The position numbers and the translations under genes are program-made. This document shows, piece by piece, positions 26,458 through 36,053 of a stretch of DNA of 64,000 bases. Position 1 is the stretch's first letter. The number at the start of each line of letters is the position of its first letter. Source of the stretch: Tunturiibacter gelidiferens (lineage in GTDB: Bacteria; Acidobacteriota; Terriglobia; Terriglobales; Acidobacteriaceae); contig NZ_JACHEB010000005.1 of the NCBI RefSeq assembly GCF_014201335.1, positions 248,001 through 312,000 on the forward strand. Reading direction: 5' to 3'. Under the pieces are notes generated by a model. That model searched no databases. It was not told where the DNA came from and was given only the letters and a program-made list of their open reading frames with translations.

Positions 26458-26964
26458 ATGTCGCGCAGGCAATGGATCACCTTCTCCTCAACCGCAGATA
26501 TTTTTGCCTTTTTCTTACTCCTGCTTTTGTTCTCATCTCCTTCTGTGACATTCGCTCAAAGTCCTCCAGACATAGCACTCGACGAAGGTGCTCGGCAGCC
26601 CTGGCTGGATAACGAACAAGCGAGTCAGCAAGCGACACAGGTCGGTCCTGAGTCCAACCAGCAGGCGATGCATCATCTTTCCACTTACGCAGTCGTTCCT
26701 TATCCAAAGGGCTACGGAAGAGCCGATAAGCCTCACATCTCCCCTCATTCCGGCCACTACTCCGCCGGTATGCACGTCACTATCCTCGAAGGCGTCCCAA
26801 AGGCGAGCATCTTTTACACCCTTGACGGATCTGAGCCTTCCACCCTCTCCACGCCATACGTCGGGCCGATCGCCGTCAACGCGACAACCTGGATTAAGGC
26901 AATAGAACGATCGCCGATCTACTCGCCGAGCAAAGTGGCCACCACGAAGTACATCATCAAATAA
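26458..26964 (+). CDS. Secreted protein with chitobiase C-terminal-like domain
   Basis: 168 residues, ATG 26458 with GGAGG eight bases upstream. A signal peptide (about 1-35, FFLLLLLFSSPSVTFAQS) is followed by a short polar region and a C-terminal beta-sandwich (about 95-165) with the motif FYTLDGSEPSTLSTPYVGPI and TTWIKAIE, characteristic of the CHB_HEX_C (Fn3-like) module. This module normally accompanies carbohydrate-active or surface proteins and has no catalytic role of its own. Here it is nearly the whole mature protein. Likely periplasmic or outer-surface; partner unknown. Confidence 0.75.
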   Translation: MSRRQWITFSSTADIFAFFLLLLLFSSPSVTFAQSPPDIALDEGARQPWLDNEQASQQATQVGPESNQQAMHHLSTYAVVPYPKGYGRADKPHISPHSGHYSAGMHVTILEGVPKASIFYTLDGSEPSTLSTPYVGPIAVNATTWIKAIERSPIYSPSKVATTKYIIK

Positions 26965-27033
26965 CTTGGAATCCCGTTCCTCTCCCGACGGCTGACCCGG
27001 AAAGTGGGATACTGGAAGGCGAACAGGAGTTTC

Positions 27034-27435
27034 ATGCCCACCGTAGAGCCCATCAAAAACCGCGGCAAAAACGTCCTCGGCCAACCCTTGGATATCTGCG
27101 GCTGCGAGCCTATGACCGGTTTCTACCGCACCGGCTGCTGCGAGACCGGCCCCGACGATCACGGAGTCCACACCATCTGCTGCGTCGTAGACGAGCCATT
27201 CCTCGAAGCCTCGAAAGCCCTCGGCAACGATCTCAGCACCCCCATGCCGCAGTTCGGCTTCGCTGGTCTCAAACCTGGAGATCGCTGGTGTGTCTGCGCC
27301 GCCCGCTGGCTTCAAGTTCAGCAGGCTGGCGCCGCATGCCCCATTATTCTCGAAGCCACCCACGAGAACACCCTCAAGATCGTTCCCTTCGAGTTGCTCA
27401 TTCAGTACGCTGTCATCCCCAGCAAACTTCATTAA
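27034..27435 (+). CDS. DUF2237 family protein
   Basis: 133 residues from ATG 27034 (AGGAG five bases upstream), preferred over the GTG at 27004. The family pattern is clear: KNVLGQPLDICGCEPMTGFY, GCCETGPDDHGVHTICC, LSTPMPQFGFAGLKPGDRWC and CAARWLQ, with nine or more cysteines in conserved positions. The DUF2237 family is a small cytosolic protein of unknown biochemical role. The cysteines suggest metal or redox chemistry, but that is inference. The next gene downstream is the TonB receptor after about 270 bases. Confidence 0.92.
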   Translation: MPTVEPIKNRGKNVLGQPLDICGCEPMTGFYRTGCCETGPDDHGVHTICCVVDEPFLEASKALGNDLSTPMPQFGFAGLKPGDRWCVCAARWLQVQQAGAACPIILEATHENTLKIVPFELLIQYAVIPSKLH

Positions 27436-27707
27436 AGCATTTTTCATCTCACGCAAACCCTGTCGAAAATAAGTCGGCCTGATCGTAAACAACTCATGAA
27501 TAAGGCGTTTTGTAACGTTAGATTCATGCGGCGTTTACAACTGCCCTTGACAGTCCCCGCCCAAAGCCTGAGTGTTTTAAGTACTACGACAAAGTCATTT
27601 GAGGTTGCACGCGAAAGTCCCTGGGAGATACGAAACCCGGAGTCAACTAGCCGCTAACCATTTACACGCCGTCTTTTACATCGGTGTTTTTAGGAGCCAG
27701 TACGAAT

Positions 27708-30700
27708 ATGAAACTTCCTCAAGCCTGTAAAGGCCTGCTTGCGTTTGCAGCAGCCGTTCTCCTTGTCTCTCTCAGCTATCCCGCAGCCGCCCAGACCTCC
27801 GGTAACGGCAACATCGTCGGCACCGTGACGGATACCTCTGGCGCCACCGTGGCGGGAGTCTCCGTAATCGTCACCAATAACGACACAGGCATTTCGCGCT
27901 CGCTTACCACCAACGGCGACGGCTCCTACACCGCAAACTTTCTTCTCCCCGGCCACTACGAGGTCATCCTCGGCGGCGGCGGCTTCGGCAAGATCGACCG
28001 CAAAGACCTGACACTCACCGTCGGTCAGATCCTCACCATCGACGCCGCACTCCCCGCGGCCTCAGTCTCCACTCAGGTTGAGGTAACCAGCGAGTCGCCT
28101 CTCGTCGACACCGACAAGACAGAAGTCGCCCAGACCATCGGCGAACACCTCATCTCGAATCTTCCCGTTGCCACCCGTAACTGGAGCGCCTTCGTCCTCA
28201 ATACCCCCAACGTCACGCAGGATGGCGGCAGCGGTCTGGTCAGCTTCCACGGGATCAGCGGCCTCTACAACCAGAACTACGTCGACGGCTCCAACAATAA
28301 CCAGATGCTCTTCTCCGAGGCTCGCGGCCGCGCATCGGGTGCGCCCTACGTCTACTCCATCGACTCCATCAAGGAGTTCCAGGCCGAAACCTCGAACTAC
28401 TCGGTCGAGTTCGGTCAGGCCGCCGGCGGTCAGGTCAACGCCATCACCAAGAGCGGAACCAACCACTTCCACGGCGACGCCTTCTACTACCTCCGCTATC
28501 CGGATCTGAACGCACTCGATCCCTATAACAAGTTCCAGGCTCTTCACAACAACGGAAACCCCTTCCTCCTCACGCAGCCCGTCCATCAGCAGCATCAGTT
28601 TGGCGGTTCCGTTGGCGGACCCATTATCAAGGACCGTCTCTTCTTCTTCTTCACCTACGATGGCTTCCGCAAAGTCGGTCGCGTCCTCTACTCCGACTCC
28701 AACACCATCTCCACAACGGGCGCTGGCGCATACACCGCTTCTACTACTGTCACTCCGAACCAATGCCCCGTCGTCGGCACCCCAGGCTATAAAGGAACAA
28801 CAGGTATCACCACGGCCCAGTGTCTCAACGGTATCCAGTTCCTTCTCAACGTGGCCAACATCAATCCCGGCGACGCTCCACCGGCCCGTTTCCAGAAGCA
28901 GAACCTCTTCTTCCCACGCCTCGACTATCACATCAACCAGCGCAACGATGTCTTCGTCGACTACAACTTCGCCGACTATGACAGCACCTATGGCTACAGC
29001 CCAGCCAACACGTTCAGCAACAGCTCTCCCACCACCAACGGTCCCACCAGCTACCATGAGCGCTTCCTGGTCGCAGGTCTCACCACTCAGATAGGCAAGG
29101 CCTCCGTCAACCAGGTCCACTTTCAGTATGGCCGCGACCTCGAGACCGCAGGTGCGAACGCAGCCGGCCCTAGCGTCGCCACGGGTGTAGTCACCTACGG
29201 CATGCCGAACGCCCTGCCACGCGTCGCAGAGCCTGACGAGCACCGCATTCAGTTCACCGACGTCTTCTCGACGACCAAGGGACATCACACCCTCAAGTTC
29301 GGCGGCGACGTCAACCTCGTCCACGAAGTCATGATCAATCTCTTTCAGGGCGGCGGCGTCTACAACTACTCCGACACCACCAACACCGCAGCCTTTCAAG
29401 ACTGGATCGCCGACGCATTCGCAGGACAGCCCGGTGACACCGACCCCTTCGCCGGCTATCACTACAACACCTTCGTCCAGACGATCGACAAGGTCAACAC
29501 CGCAGCCGGTACCCAGGGTAAAGACGACTTCTGGATGAAGATGTACGACGCCTTCGCCGAAGACTCCTGGAAGATTCGCCAGAACCTCACCCTCACACTC
29601 GGCGTGCGCTACGACATTCAACTCACCCCGGCACCTGGCCTGGTCAACAACAACTTTCCTCCTATCTCCACTCAGTACAGCGGAACCATCAAGAACGTGG
29701 CCGACCGCGTTCAGCCACGCTTAGGCTTCAGCTGGGCGCCACACATCGGCACCGTTGTCCGCGGCGGCTATGGTCTCTTCTCCGCCCTCAACCAGGGCAG
29801 CACCTACTACGCCATGCGCGTTGAGAACGGTGTCGTCCAGGTCAACTACAACTACTCCGGCTGCGAAAGCCTCGTCGGCAACGTGTCGGGTGCACGATGC
29901 GCGAAGGTGCCCAGCGCGACCAACAGCTTGCAGTATCCCTTTGTGCCCTTCCCGGTCACTGGCCCTGCGCTCTCTTCGGCGGCCATTCCCACCGGAGGAA
30001 CCGCACCGGCTGTCAACGGACCGGCAATCCTGGGTAGCCAGAGCTTCCACGGCCTCGATCCCAACTTCGTTCCGCCGCTGTCGCACGAGTTCCAGCTGGC
30101 GATTGAGCAGGCCATGCCCGGCAAGATGACCCTCTCGGTCGGCTATGTCGGTACCCGCGCGATGCGTCTGCCTGTCTTCCTCGACGCTAACCTCATCGGC
30201 CAGACGCCCTCCGGTGTTCGCACCTATGACGTGCTCAACGCCACCGGCGGGATTCAGGAAGTCCTCACCGTTCCTGTCTATCGCCAGGCGGACCGCCGCA
30301 ATCCTAACATCACCTCAATCAACACCGGGTTCAGCTCCGCCAACACCTGGTACAACTCTCTCGCCGCAACCGTTCGCCGTCCTTTTGCAAACGGTCTTGA
30401 GGTGCTGGCAAACTATACCTGGGCGCGGGCAACCGACGACGGTCAGGTCGGCGGAGCCAACGGCACTTTCTTCGGTGGCGACACCCCACTCGATCCCAAC
30501 AACATCCGTCGCGACAACGGTCCTTCGGACACCGATATCCGTAATCGCTTCACCTTGAGCTTCGTCTACCAGCCCAAGCTCTTCCCGGATAACAAGATCG
30601 TCAAATATGCAGTCGACGACTTCACGTTCTCCGGCGGCTTCATCGCCTCCGGCGGTCAGCCCATCTTCATGGGCATGAACGGCACCGTCTTCTCCGGCAC

Positions 30701-31160
30701 TGGAACCAGCTACGGAGCCGACGGCAACATCTACGGCGGTGCTATGAGCTCCAGCTCCGGCGCTCCTACCACTGGCCGTCCCCCGCAGATCGGCCGCAAC
30801 AGTATCTATGGACCGGGCTTCAACGACTTCGACTTCCGCGTTGCCCGCAACATCCCCATCCACGAGGCCATGTATCTGCAACTCTCCGCAGACGCCTTCA
30901 ACCTCCTCAATCACACCATCGTCACTGGAGTGCAGGGAACCTACTCGCAGTACGCAGCGGCTTCAACCGCTGCGACCTCCGCCTGCAGCACCGCAACGGG
31001 ATCGGCGACCGCCGGCACCGTTCCGGCAGGATCCGTGCTGCAGGGCTGCATCTCGCCCTTCACCGGAACCGGCCTCTCAGCCTTCGGTGTGACGTCAGGC
31101 ACCAACAACAGCCTCTACGGCGCACGTCAGATGCAGTTCGGCGCGAAGTTCTTCTTCTAG
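27708..31160 (+). CDS. TonB-dependent receptor, Oar-like, with N-terminal carboxypeptidase-regulatory-like domain
   Basis: 1,150 residues from ATG 27708. Signal peptide (1-28), then a CarboxypepD_reg-like beta-sandwich (about 30-110: GNIVGTVTDTSGATVAGVSV), a plug domain with NLPVATRNWSAFVLNTPNV, and a long 22-strand-type barrel ending in the aromatic C-terminus QFGAKFFF expected of outer-membrane barrels. These large Oar-like receptors are greatly expanded in Acidobacteria and are thought to import oligosaccharides or other large substrates with TonB-ExbBD energy. No SusD-like partner or regulator is next to it. A strong terminator follows at 31195. Confidence 0.92.
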   Translation: MKLPQACKGLLAFAAAVLLVSLSYPAAAQTSGNGNIVGTVTDTSGATVAGVSVIVTNNDTGISRSLTTNGDGSYTANFLLPGHYEVILGGGGFGKIDRKDLTLTVGQILTIDAALPAASVSTQVEVTSESPLVDTDKTEVAQTIGEHLISNLPVATRNWSAFVLNTPNVTQDGGSGLVSFHGISGLYNQNYVDGSNNNQMLFSEARGRASGAPYVYSIDSIKEFQAETSNYSVEFGQAAGGQVNAITKSGTNHFHGDAFYYLRYPDLNALDPYNKFQALHNNGNPFLLTQPVHQQHQFGGSVGGPIIKDRLFFFFTYDGFRKVGRVLYSDSNTISTTGAGAYTASTTVTPNQCPVVGTPGYKGTTGITTAQCLNGIQFLLNVANINPGDAPPARFQKQNLFFPRLDYHINQRNDVFVDYNFADYDSTYGYSPANTFSNSSPTTNGPTSYHERFLVAGLTTQIGKASVNQVHFQYGRDLETAGANAAGPSVATGVVTYGMPNALPRVAEPDEHRIQFTDVFSTTKGHHTLKFGGDVNLVHEVMINLFQGGGVYNYSDTTNTAAFQDWIADAFAGQPGDTDPFAGYHYNTFVQTIDKVNTAAGTQGKDDFWMKMYDAFAEDSWKIRQNLTLTLGVRYDIQLTPAPGLVNNNFPPISTQYSGTIKNVADRVQPRLGFSWAPHIGTVVRGGYGLFSALNQGSTYYAMRVENGVVQVNYNYSGCESLVGNVSGARCAKVPSATNSLQYPFVPFPVTGPALSSAAIPTGGTAPAVNGPAILGSQSFHGLDPNFVPPLSHEFQLAIEQAMPGKMTLSVGYVGTRAMRLPVFLDANLIGQTPSGVRTYDVLNATGGIQEVLTVPVYRQADRRNPNITSINTGFSSANTWYNSLAATVRRPFANGLEVLANYTWARATDDGQVGGANGTFFGGDTPLDPNNIRRDNGPSDTDIRNRFTLSFVYQPKLFPDNKIVKYAVDDFTFSGGFIASGGQPIFMGMNGTVFSGTGTSYGADGNIYGGAMSSSSGAPTTGRPPQIGRNSIYGPGFNDFDFRVARNIPIHEAMYLQLSADAFNLLNHTIVTGVQGTYSQYAAASTAATSACSTATGSATAGTVPAGSVLQGCISPFTGTGLSAFGVTSGTNNSLYGARQMQFGAKFFF

Positions 31161-31194
31161 CCAATCAAAACGCAACAAACAAACGCCAACAAGA

Positions 31195-31232
31195 AAGCGG
31201 TTCCGAGGACCAATCGGAACCGCTTCATCTTT
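31195..31232 (+). terminator. Intrinsic terminator after TonB receptor
   Basis: A perfect 12-bp stem (31195-31206 with 31214-31225) and a 7-base loop, followed by CATCTTTT. It lies 34 bases after the stop. Confidence 0.82.
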
Positions 31233-31386
31233 TGGGCGATCCTAGAGATAAATTCTTTGCCGGTAGTGCTACTCTTGTGCGGAGAATTCATTCAGTTCTC
31301 AATGACCTAGATGGTGAAGCCTCGTTAGTCCTGTGAGCAATGGATGACGCAGATGCGGTCCGTTCTCACGCTCGGAAGGAGACTCC

Positions 31387-32455
31387 ATGTTCGGGCTCGA
31401 TTCGCGTGTGCTTCGCATAGTCTGGACTCTGGTCTTCTGCTATCTGCTGTACCGCTTGCGTGACACCATCTTCCTCGTCGTATTGTCGATCATCATCGCA
31501 TACATGCTTTTGCCGGTCGTGGATTTCATCTACAGCAGGCTCACGCATGGACGCCATCGCGGATGGGCTCTCGCCGGCGTCTATCTTTTGATCTTTGCCC
31601 TGATTCTTTGTGTCGGCGGACTGATCGGCTACTATGCCTTCCAGCAAGCAGTTGAACTCACAAAGCAAATACCCGATCTGACGCAACCCAACGCCATCGA
31701 TCACATCCATCTTCCCAAGTTCCTGAGCGATGGGACGCGCCCATCCGCGACCACCTCAAGTCCTGGATAGAAGTGCATGGCAAGGACATGCTCGAGACCC
31801 TCACCGACCTCAGCATGAAACTCCTCTCCGCAGCCGGTAGTATTGTGCTTCTGCTGATCGTCCTGCTGCTGAGTTATCTGCTTCTGCGCAACGGTCCAGA
31901 TTTGCTTGAAGGAATCGTCTGCGCCCTGCCGCCGGCCTCTCGTCCGAAGTTCCAGGAGATCCTTCGCGATGAACATGATTTCCTGAAACACTGGGCCCGG
32001 TCCGTAGTCCTCTGCGCGATCATCACCGACGCGATCTACGTCATTGCCTTCAGTCTCTTGCGTGTCCCTTACAGCGTGCTCCTTGCACTGATGATGTTTC
32101 CCTTCGAGTTCATTCCTCTCGTGGGCCCGCCGCTGGCGTTCCTGATCGTTCTGATCATCGCAGCGGTCACAGACTTTCACGCCTTCGGATAGCTCATCTT
32201 CATCTTCGTCCTGGTTCGCCTTCTGGTGGACTATGTCCTTCAGCCATACTTGTTCAGCTCAGGCCAGTTTGAACTACCGCCATTCATCGTTATCGTCAGC
32301 GCCCTGCCGGCGAAGCCATTGCAGGCGTTCCCGGAGTTCTGCTGTCGATTCCGGTCTCGGCAACCATCTTGATTCTCTATCGCCGCCTCTATTGCGACAC
32401 CCCTCCCGACGAACAAATCACTGAATCAGCGTCGCCCGCACGAGTTGAACTCTAG
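31387..32455 (+). pseudogene. AI-2E family transporter pseudogene (two frameshifts plus a stop)
   Basis: The complete family sequence can be read only by switching frames. Frame 1 from ATG 31387 (AAGGAG site) runs to a likely single-base deletion near 31730, after which DAPIRDHLKSWIEVHGKDML continues in the next frame. An in-frame TAG at 32190-32192 replaces a probable Trp codon (HAFG-stop-LIFIFVLVRLLVDYVL). A second single-base deletion at 32306/32307 shifts to the third frame, which ends GVPGVLLSIPVSATILIL ... to TAG at 32453. Intact members are eight-helix exporters of the AI-2E/TqsA family. Three separate lesions indicate a decayed gene rather than a programmed shift; assembly indels could explain two of them but not the stop. 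Confidence 0.85.
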
Positions 32456-32522
32456 GTCCCAACGCCACAACCTGTTAGACTCCCGCGTACCCCCGGATAA
32501 CTTGTCGAAGCGGAGTCCTAGA

Positions 32523-35500
32523 ATGTTCGATTCGAACCAGTCCTACTGTTTACGTCTTGCCGAGGTCACCTTCCCCTTGCTCCTCAGCAGGCCCGCATCT
32601 ACCGCCGCCTCCGACGCTCCACGCTCGCCGCGTCGCGAAGATTCTCAAGAGTCTGAAGACCCACTCAACCTGCGGCCTTCGATCTGCGACGAACTCCGTC
32701 AGCTCTTCGGCCCAAGTTGCGACTCCTGCCTCGGCTCCATCCAAAGCCTTGCCGCGGCCCTCGAACTTCGGCCGGATATCCAGTCGCGACTTGCTGTAGT
32801 AACCCAGTACACGCCAAGCAAATGGCTCCTTGAGCGCGAACTTCAGGCCTTCAGCTATTGGCCGACGCCGCCTCCAAAACACGATAGCGACTGCCCCCCG
32901 ACTCCGGACGGCAAGCCTGACCCGTACGATGTGGCTCGCTGCCGCGCAGCAACAGGGCTATGTCTTTCAGGCGGCGGCATCCGCTCTGCGACTTTTAATC
33001 TCGGCATTCTCCAGGCTCTCGCGCGCCACGGACGAATCAGCAAGCTCGACTATCTTTCCAGCGTCTCCGGCGGTGGCTACATCCATCAGTTCCTTGCCAA
33101 CTGGATCTACAAGGCCGGCAGCACCTCGACCGTCGAAGGGCTACTCGATCCAATTCCAAATCAACCCGAAGTCAGCCCACTTGGATACCGCGCAACCGTG
33201 CAACCAGAACCTCTGCGGTGGTTGAGACGACATTCCAACTACCTCGCCCCTCGGACAGGTGTCGTCTCCCTCGATACCTGGACCATAGCCGCAACGTGGA
33301 CACGAAACACTGCACTCAACCTCGTCGTTCTTCTCTCCACCCTCTTCTTGGTTTTACTGCTTCCTCACATCGGCACCATTCCCTTCGCCGCCTCAGCGGC
33401 GCACCCTGCTCTGTTCACTCTGCTCCGTTGGATCCTCGCGATTATCTTTCTCGTCGTTGTGAGCTACCTTAGCCGTTGGCTCGCACACCTCGACCCCCCT
33501 GGCCCCCAACCCATCTTTATCAAGCTCGCCTGCGGCAGCTTGCTCGGCGCTGCAGTTCTAGTCGCCCCCTCCATCTACCAAACGATCATCCCCGGGGGAA
33601 GCATTGCTGATCCCTCAGCAAAAGCAGTCTTCCACGAGGTCGATCAACCAACCCACCTTCACTACAAGGGTTCTTTTCAGCAACAGACTCCCAACGCTGA
33701 ATCACTCGAGGTCCTCGTTGATTCTCGCCAGCCGGTGCCAGCCTCTCGCCTGCGCGAACACTGGTCCGCACGACCCCTCGGTTTATGGCACGACCTAATG
33801 AATACCCGTGCCTCCACCATCCCGATACTCTTATTCACCTGTCTCTGCGGGCTGCTTCTCTCGTCCGTCTTCAGTGCTGGCAAGATTGACGTCCAGATCG
33901 CATCCGCAGTCGGGATCCTCGGCATCGCGTTTGCATACCTGCTTCTGGATGGCGTGCGCCTTCTCTTCTTTGTCGCCTGCTTTGGGGTTCCGCTCTACCT
34001 CATCCCAGCGCTTGCCGTAGCCCTGCTCCCACCGCTCCTGTTGGCCGTTCCGTTTGTTCTGATGGAAGCCGGCCTCGGTATCGTCGGTGACAAAGCCGAC
34101 TCCGGACAACGCGAGTGGATGGCCCGTCTTCGAGCCCTCTCCTTCCTCTTAGGTGGAAGCTGGTTTGCCCTTACTGGCATTGCACTCCTGGGTGCTTATC
34201 TTGTGCGCACCCTTTCCAACTACACCGTAGCCAGTTACACCATCTGGATTGGATGGCTTGGCACCACCATTGCGGGCGTGCTCGCCGCGCGAAGCACACG
34301 CACCGAGACCGGCGAAACCCCAGACTCCCCATCTTCGGGACTGCTCCTAGAACTGCTCGCCAAAGTTGCGCCTCCGGTCTTTGTCCTCGGACTGCTCCTC
34401 ATTCTCGCCACCTTCGTCTCTTGGAGCGTGGTTGTCCCGCACGGCACTCCTCTCCAGCGTGAGCATCGCTTCCTGCTTCTCTTCTTCCTCAGCCTGGCGA
34501 TAGCCCTCTTCTTCGGGCGACGTGTCGATATCAACGACTTCTCCATGCACGCCTTCTATCGCGACCGGCTGGCCCGCTGTTATGGGGGCGCTGTCGATCT
34601 CCATCGCATTCCCAATCTCTTCACCGGCTTCACCCGAAACGACCGCAGTCTGCGTGTCCATCAGCTTCTCCCCGTCGGGTACCGCGTACTCGACGAGCAG
34701 GGAAACGCCGTACTCGATAAGGAGGGCAATCCAGTAGTCGGCACCTACAAAGGCCCGTTTCCCGTCATCTGCACCGCCATCAATCTCACCACCGGCGAGG
34801 ATCTCGCCTACCAGGAGCGCAAAGCCGCGAGCTTTGTCTTCACGCCAATCTTCTCCGGCTATAACGTCGGCTGGACCGCCGCCCGCAACCACTGGAACCA
34901 GTTCAACGGGTTCGTTGACACTCCTAGCTTCGTATACGCGGAGGCCGGATCCATCACGCTTGCCACCGCGTGCGCCATCTCCGGCGCTGCCGCCAGCCCC
35001 AGCATGGGCTACCACTCCAACCCCGCCATCGCATTTCTTCTCACCGTCTTCAACGTGCGTCTCGGATGGTGGCTCCGCAATCCGCGCCGCCGTCGCATTG
35101 GCCGGGTCACTCCATATCCCATCCCTCCATCCGGCAAGCCAGATGCACTTAGCCGATTCTTCACGCTCAAACCAGGCACGCTGCCCTCGTCCCCTCGCTT
35201 CGGCCTTCTCCGCCTAGTCAATGAGCTCTTCGGTCAATCGGACGACACCACCTCTTACATCTACCTCACCGACGGCGGTCACTTCGACAACATGGGCCTC
35301 TACGAACTCCTCCGCCGCCGCTGCCGCACCATCGTCGTTTGCGACAGCGAGGCAGATCCCAACCTTGCGTTCCAAGGCATTGGCATGGCCATCCGCAAGG
35401 CCCGCCTCGACTTCGGCATCGAAGTCACTCTTGATCAAACCGCTCCGGTTCCACCAGAATCACCCGGAGACCAGTCCGTTCCAGGGCATGCCCCCTCATC

Positions 35501-36026
35501 CGCTGGGTCACCTTCAACGAAGACGGAGCATGACACCTCCTCGGCCAGTCCGGCGACGGCAACCTCATCCACCGATCCAGCAAAACCCTCCGCCGAAGCT
35601 TTGTCGCAGCAGCAGCCGTCGGAGGCCCCCTACGTCCTCAAAGCCCACGTCTCATCCACTGATTCTCCCGGCTTCACTGCAACCGTTTCGCATCAGCAAC
35701 CCCCACCCACGGTCGAAGGCCTGTCTTCCTTCGGCGAATATCCTTCCAACTCCACCCATTGTGTCTACGGCACAATTCGCTATCCCGAGGACTCCCATCC
35801 CAGTCAGTTCGGCCACATCCTCTACATCAAGGCCTCGCTCACCGGAGACGAACCACCAGACATCCTTAACTACCGTCGCGAGCACAAGAAGTTCCCACAC
35901 GACACGACGCTGAATCAATTTTTTACCGAGTCGCAGTTCGAAAGCTATCGCCGCCTGGGCGAACACATTCTTCTCTCCGACGAAACCGCGATCTCATGGA
36001 TGAATCGCTATCTCCCGTCGCAATAA
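32523..36026 (+). CDS. Giant patatin-like phospholipase with embedded membrane domain
   Basis: 1,167 residues from ATG 32523 (GGAG eight bases upstream). The patatin core is split. The N-terminal half has the oxyanion motif LSGGGIRSATFN (about 148-159) and the nucleophile elbow SSVSGGG (about 180), with Ser in place of the first Gly of GxSxG. The catalytic Asp motif DGGHFDNMGLYELL lies far downstream, at about 917. Between them are about ten hydrophobic helices (about 262-660). After the Asp motif comes a Pro/Ser/Thr linker (about 965-1045) and a short C-terminal domain. Large patatins with inserted helices occur in several phyla. Substrate unknown; presumably a membrane lipid hydrolase. Confidence 0.83.
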   Translation: MFDSNQSYCLRLAEVTFPLLLSRPASTAASDAPRSPRREDSQESEDPLNLRPSICDELRQLFGPSCDSCLGSIQSLAAALELRPDIQSRLAVVTQYTPSKWLLERELQAFSYWPTPPPKHDSDCPPTPDGKPDPYDVARCRAATGLCLSGGGIRSATFNLGILQALARHGRISKLDYLSSVSGGGYIHQFLANWIYKAGSTSTVEGLLDPIPNQPEVSPLGYRATVQPEPLRWLRRHSNYLAPRTGVVSLDTWTIAATWTRNTALNLVVLLSTLFLVLLLPHIGTIPFAASAAHPALFTLLRWILAIIFLVVVSYLSRWLAHLDPPGPQPIFIKLACGSLLGAAVLVAPSIYQTIIPGGSIADPSAKAVFHEVDQPTHLHYKGSFQQQTPNAESLEVLVDSRQPVPASRLREHWSARPLGLWHDLMNTRASTIPILLFTCLCGLLLSSVFSAGKIDVQIASAVGILGIAFAYLLLDGVRLLFFVACFGVPLYLIPALAVALLPPLLLAVPFVLMEAGLGIVGDKADSGQREWMARLRALSFLLGGSWFALTGIALLGAYLVRTLSNYTVASYTIWIGWLGTTIAGVLAARSTRTETGETPDSPSSGLLLELLAKVAPPVFVLGLLLILATFVSWSVVVPHGTPLQREHRFLLLFFLSLAIALFFGRRVDINDFSMHAFYRDRLARCYGGAVDLHRIPNLFTGFTRNDRSLRVHQLLPVGYRVLDEQGNAVLDKEGNPVVGTYKGPFPVICTAINLTTGEDLAYQERKAASFVFTPIFSGYNVGWTAARNHWNQFNGFVDTPSFVYAEAGSITLATACAISGAAASPSMGYHSNPAIAFLLTVFNVRLGWWLRNPRRRRIGRVTPYPIPPSGKPDALSRFFTLKPGTLPSSPRFGLLRLVNELFGQSDDTTSYIYLTDGGHFDNMGLYELLRRRCRTIVVCDSEADPNLAFQGIGMAIRKARLDFGIEVTLDQTAPVPPESPGDQSVPGHAPSSAGSPSTKTEHDTSSASPATATSSTDPAKPSAEALSQQQPSEAPYVLKAHVSSTDSPGFTATVSHQQPPPTVEGLSSFGEYPSNSTHCVYGTIRYPEDSHPSQFGHILYIKASLTGDEPPDILNYRREHKKFPHDTTLNQFFTESQFESYRRLGEHILLSDETAISWMNRYLPSQ

Positions 36027-36053
36027 GGTCGAGAAAATCGATTTTGCTTGCCT

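Noticed and set aside
28062..29621. A 519-residue frame antisense to the TonB receptor
   Set aside because: Val/Gly/Glu-rich shadow frame with no motif and no ribosome site.
36034..36045. AAAATCGATTTT palindrome between two converging genes
   Set aside because: Too short and A/T-only to support as a terminator or operator.
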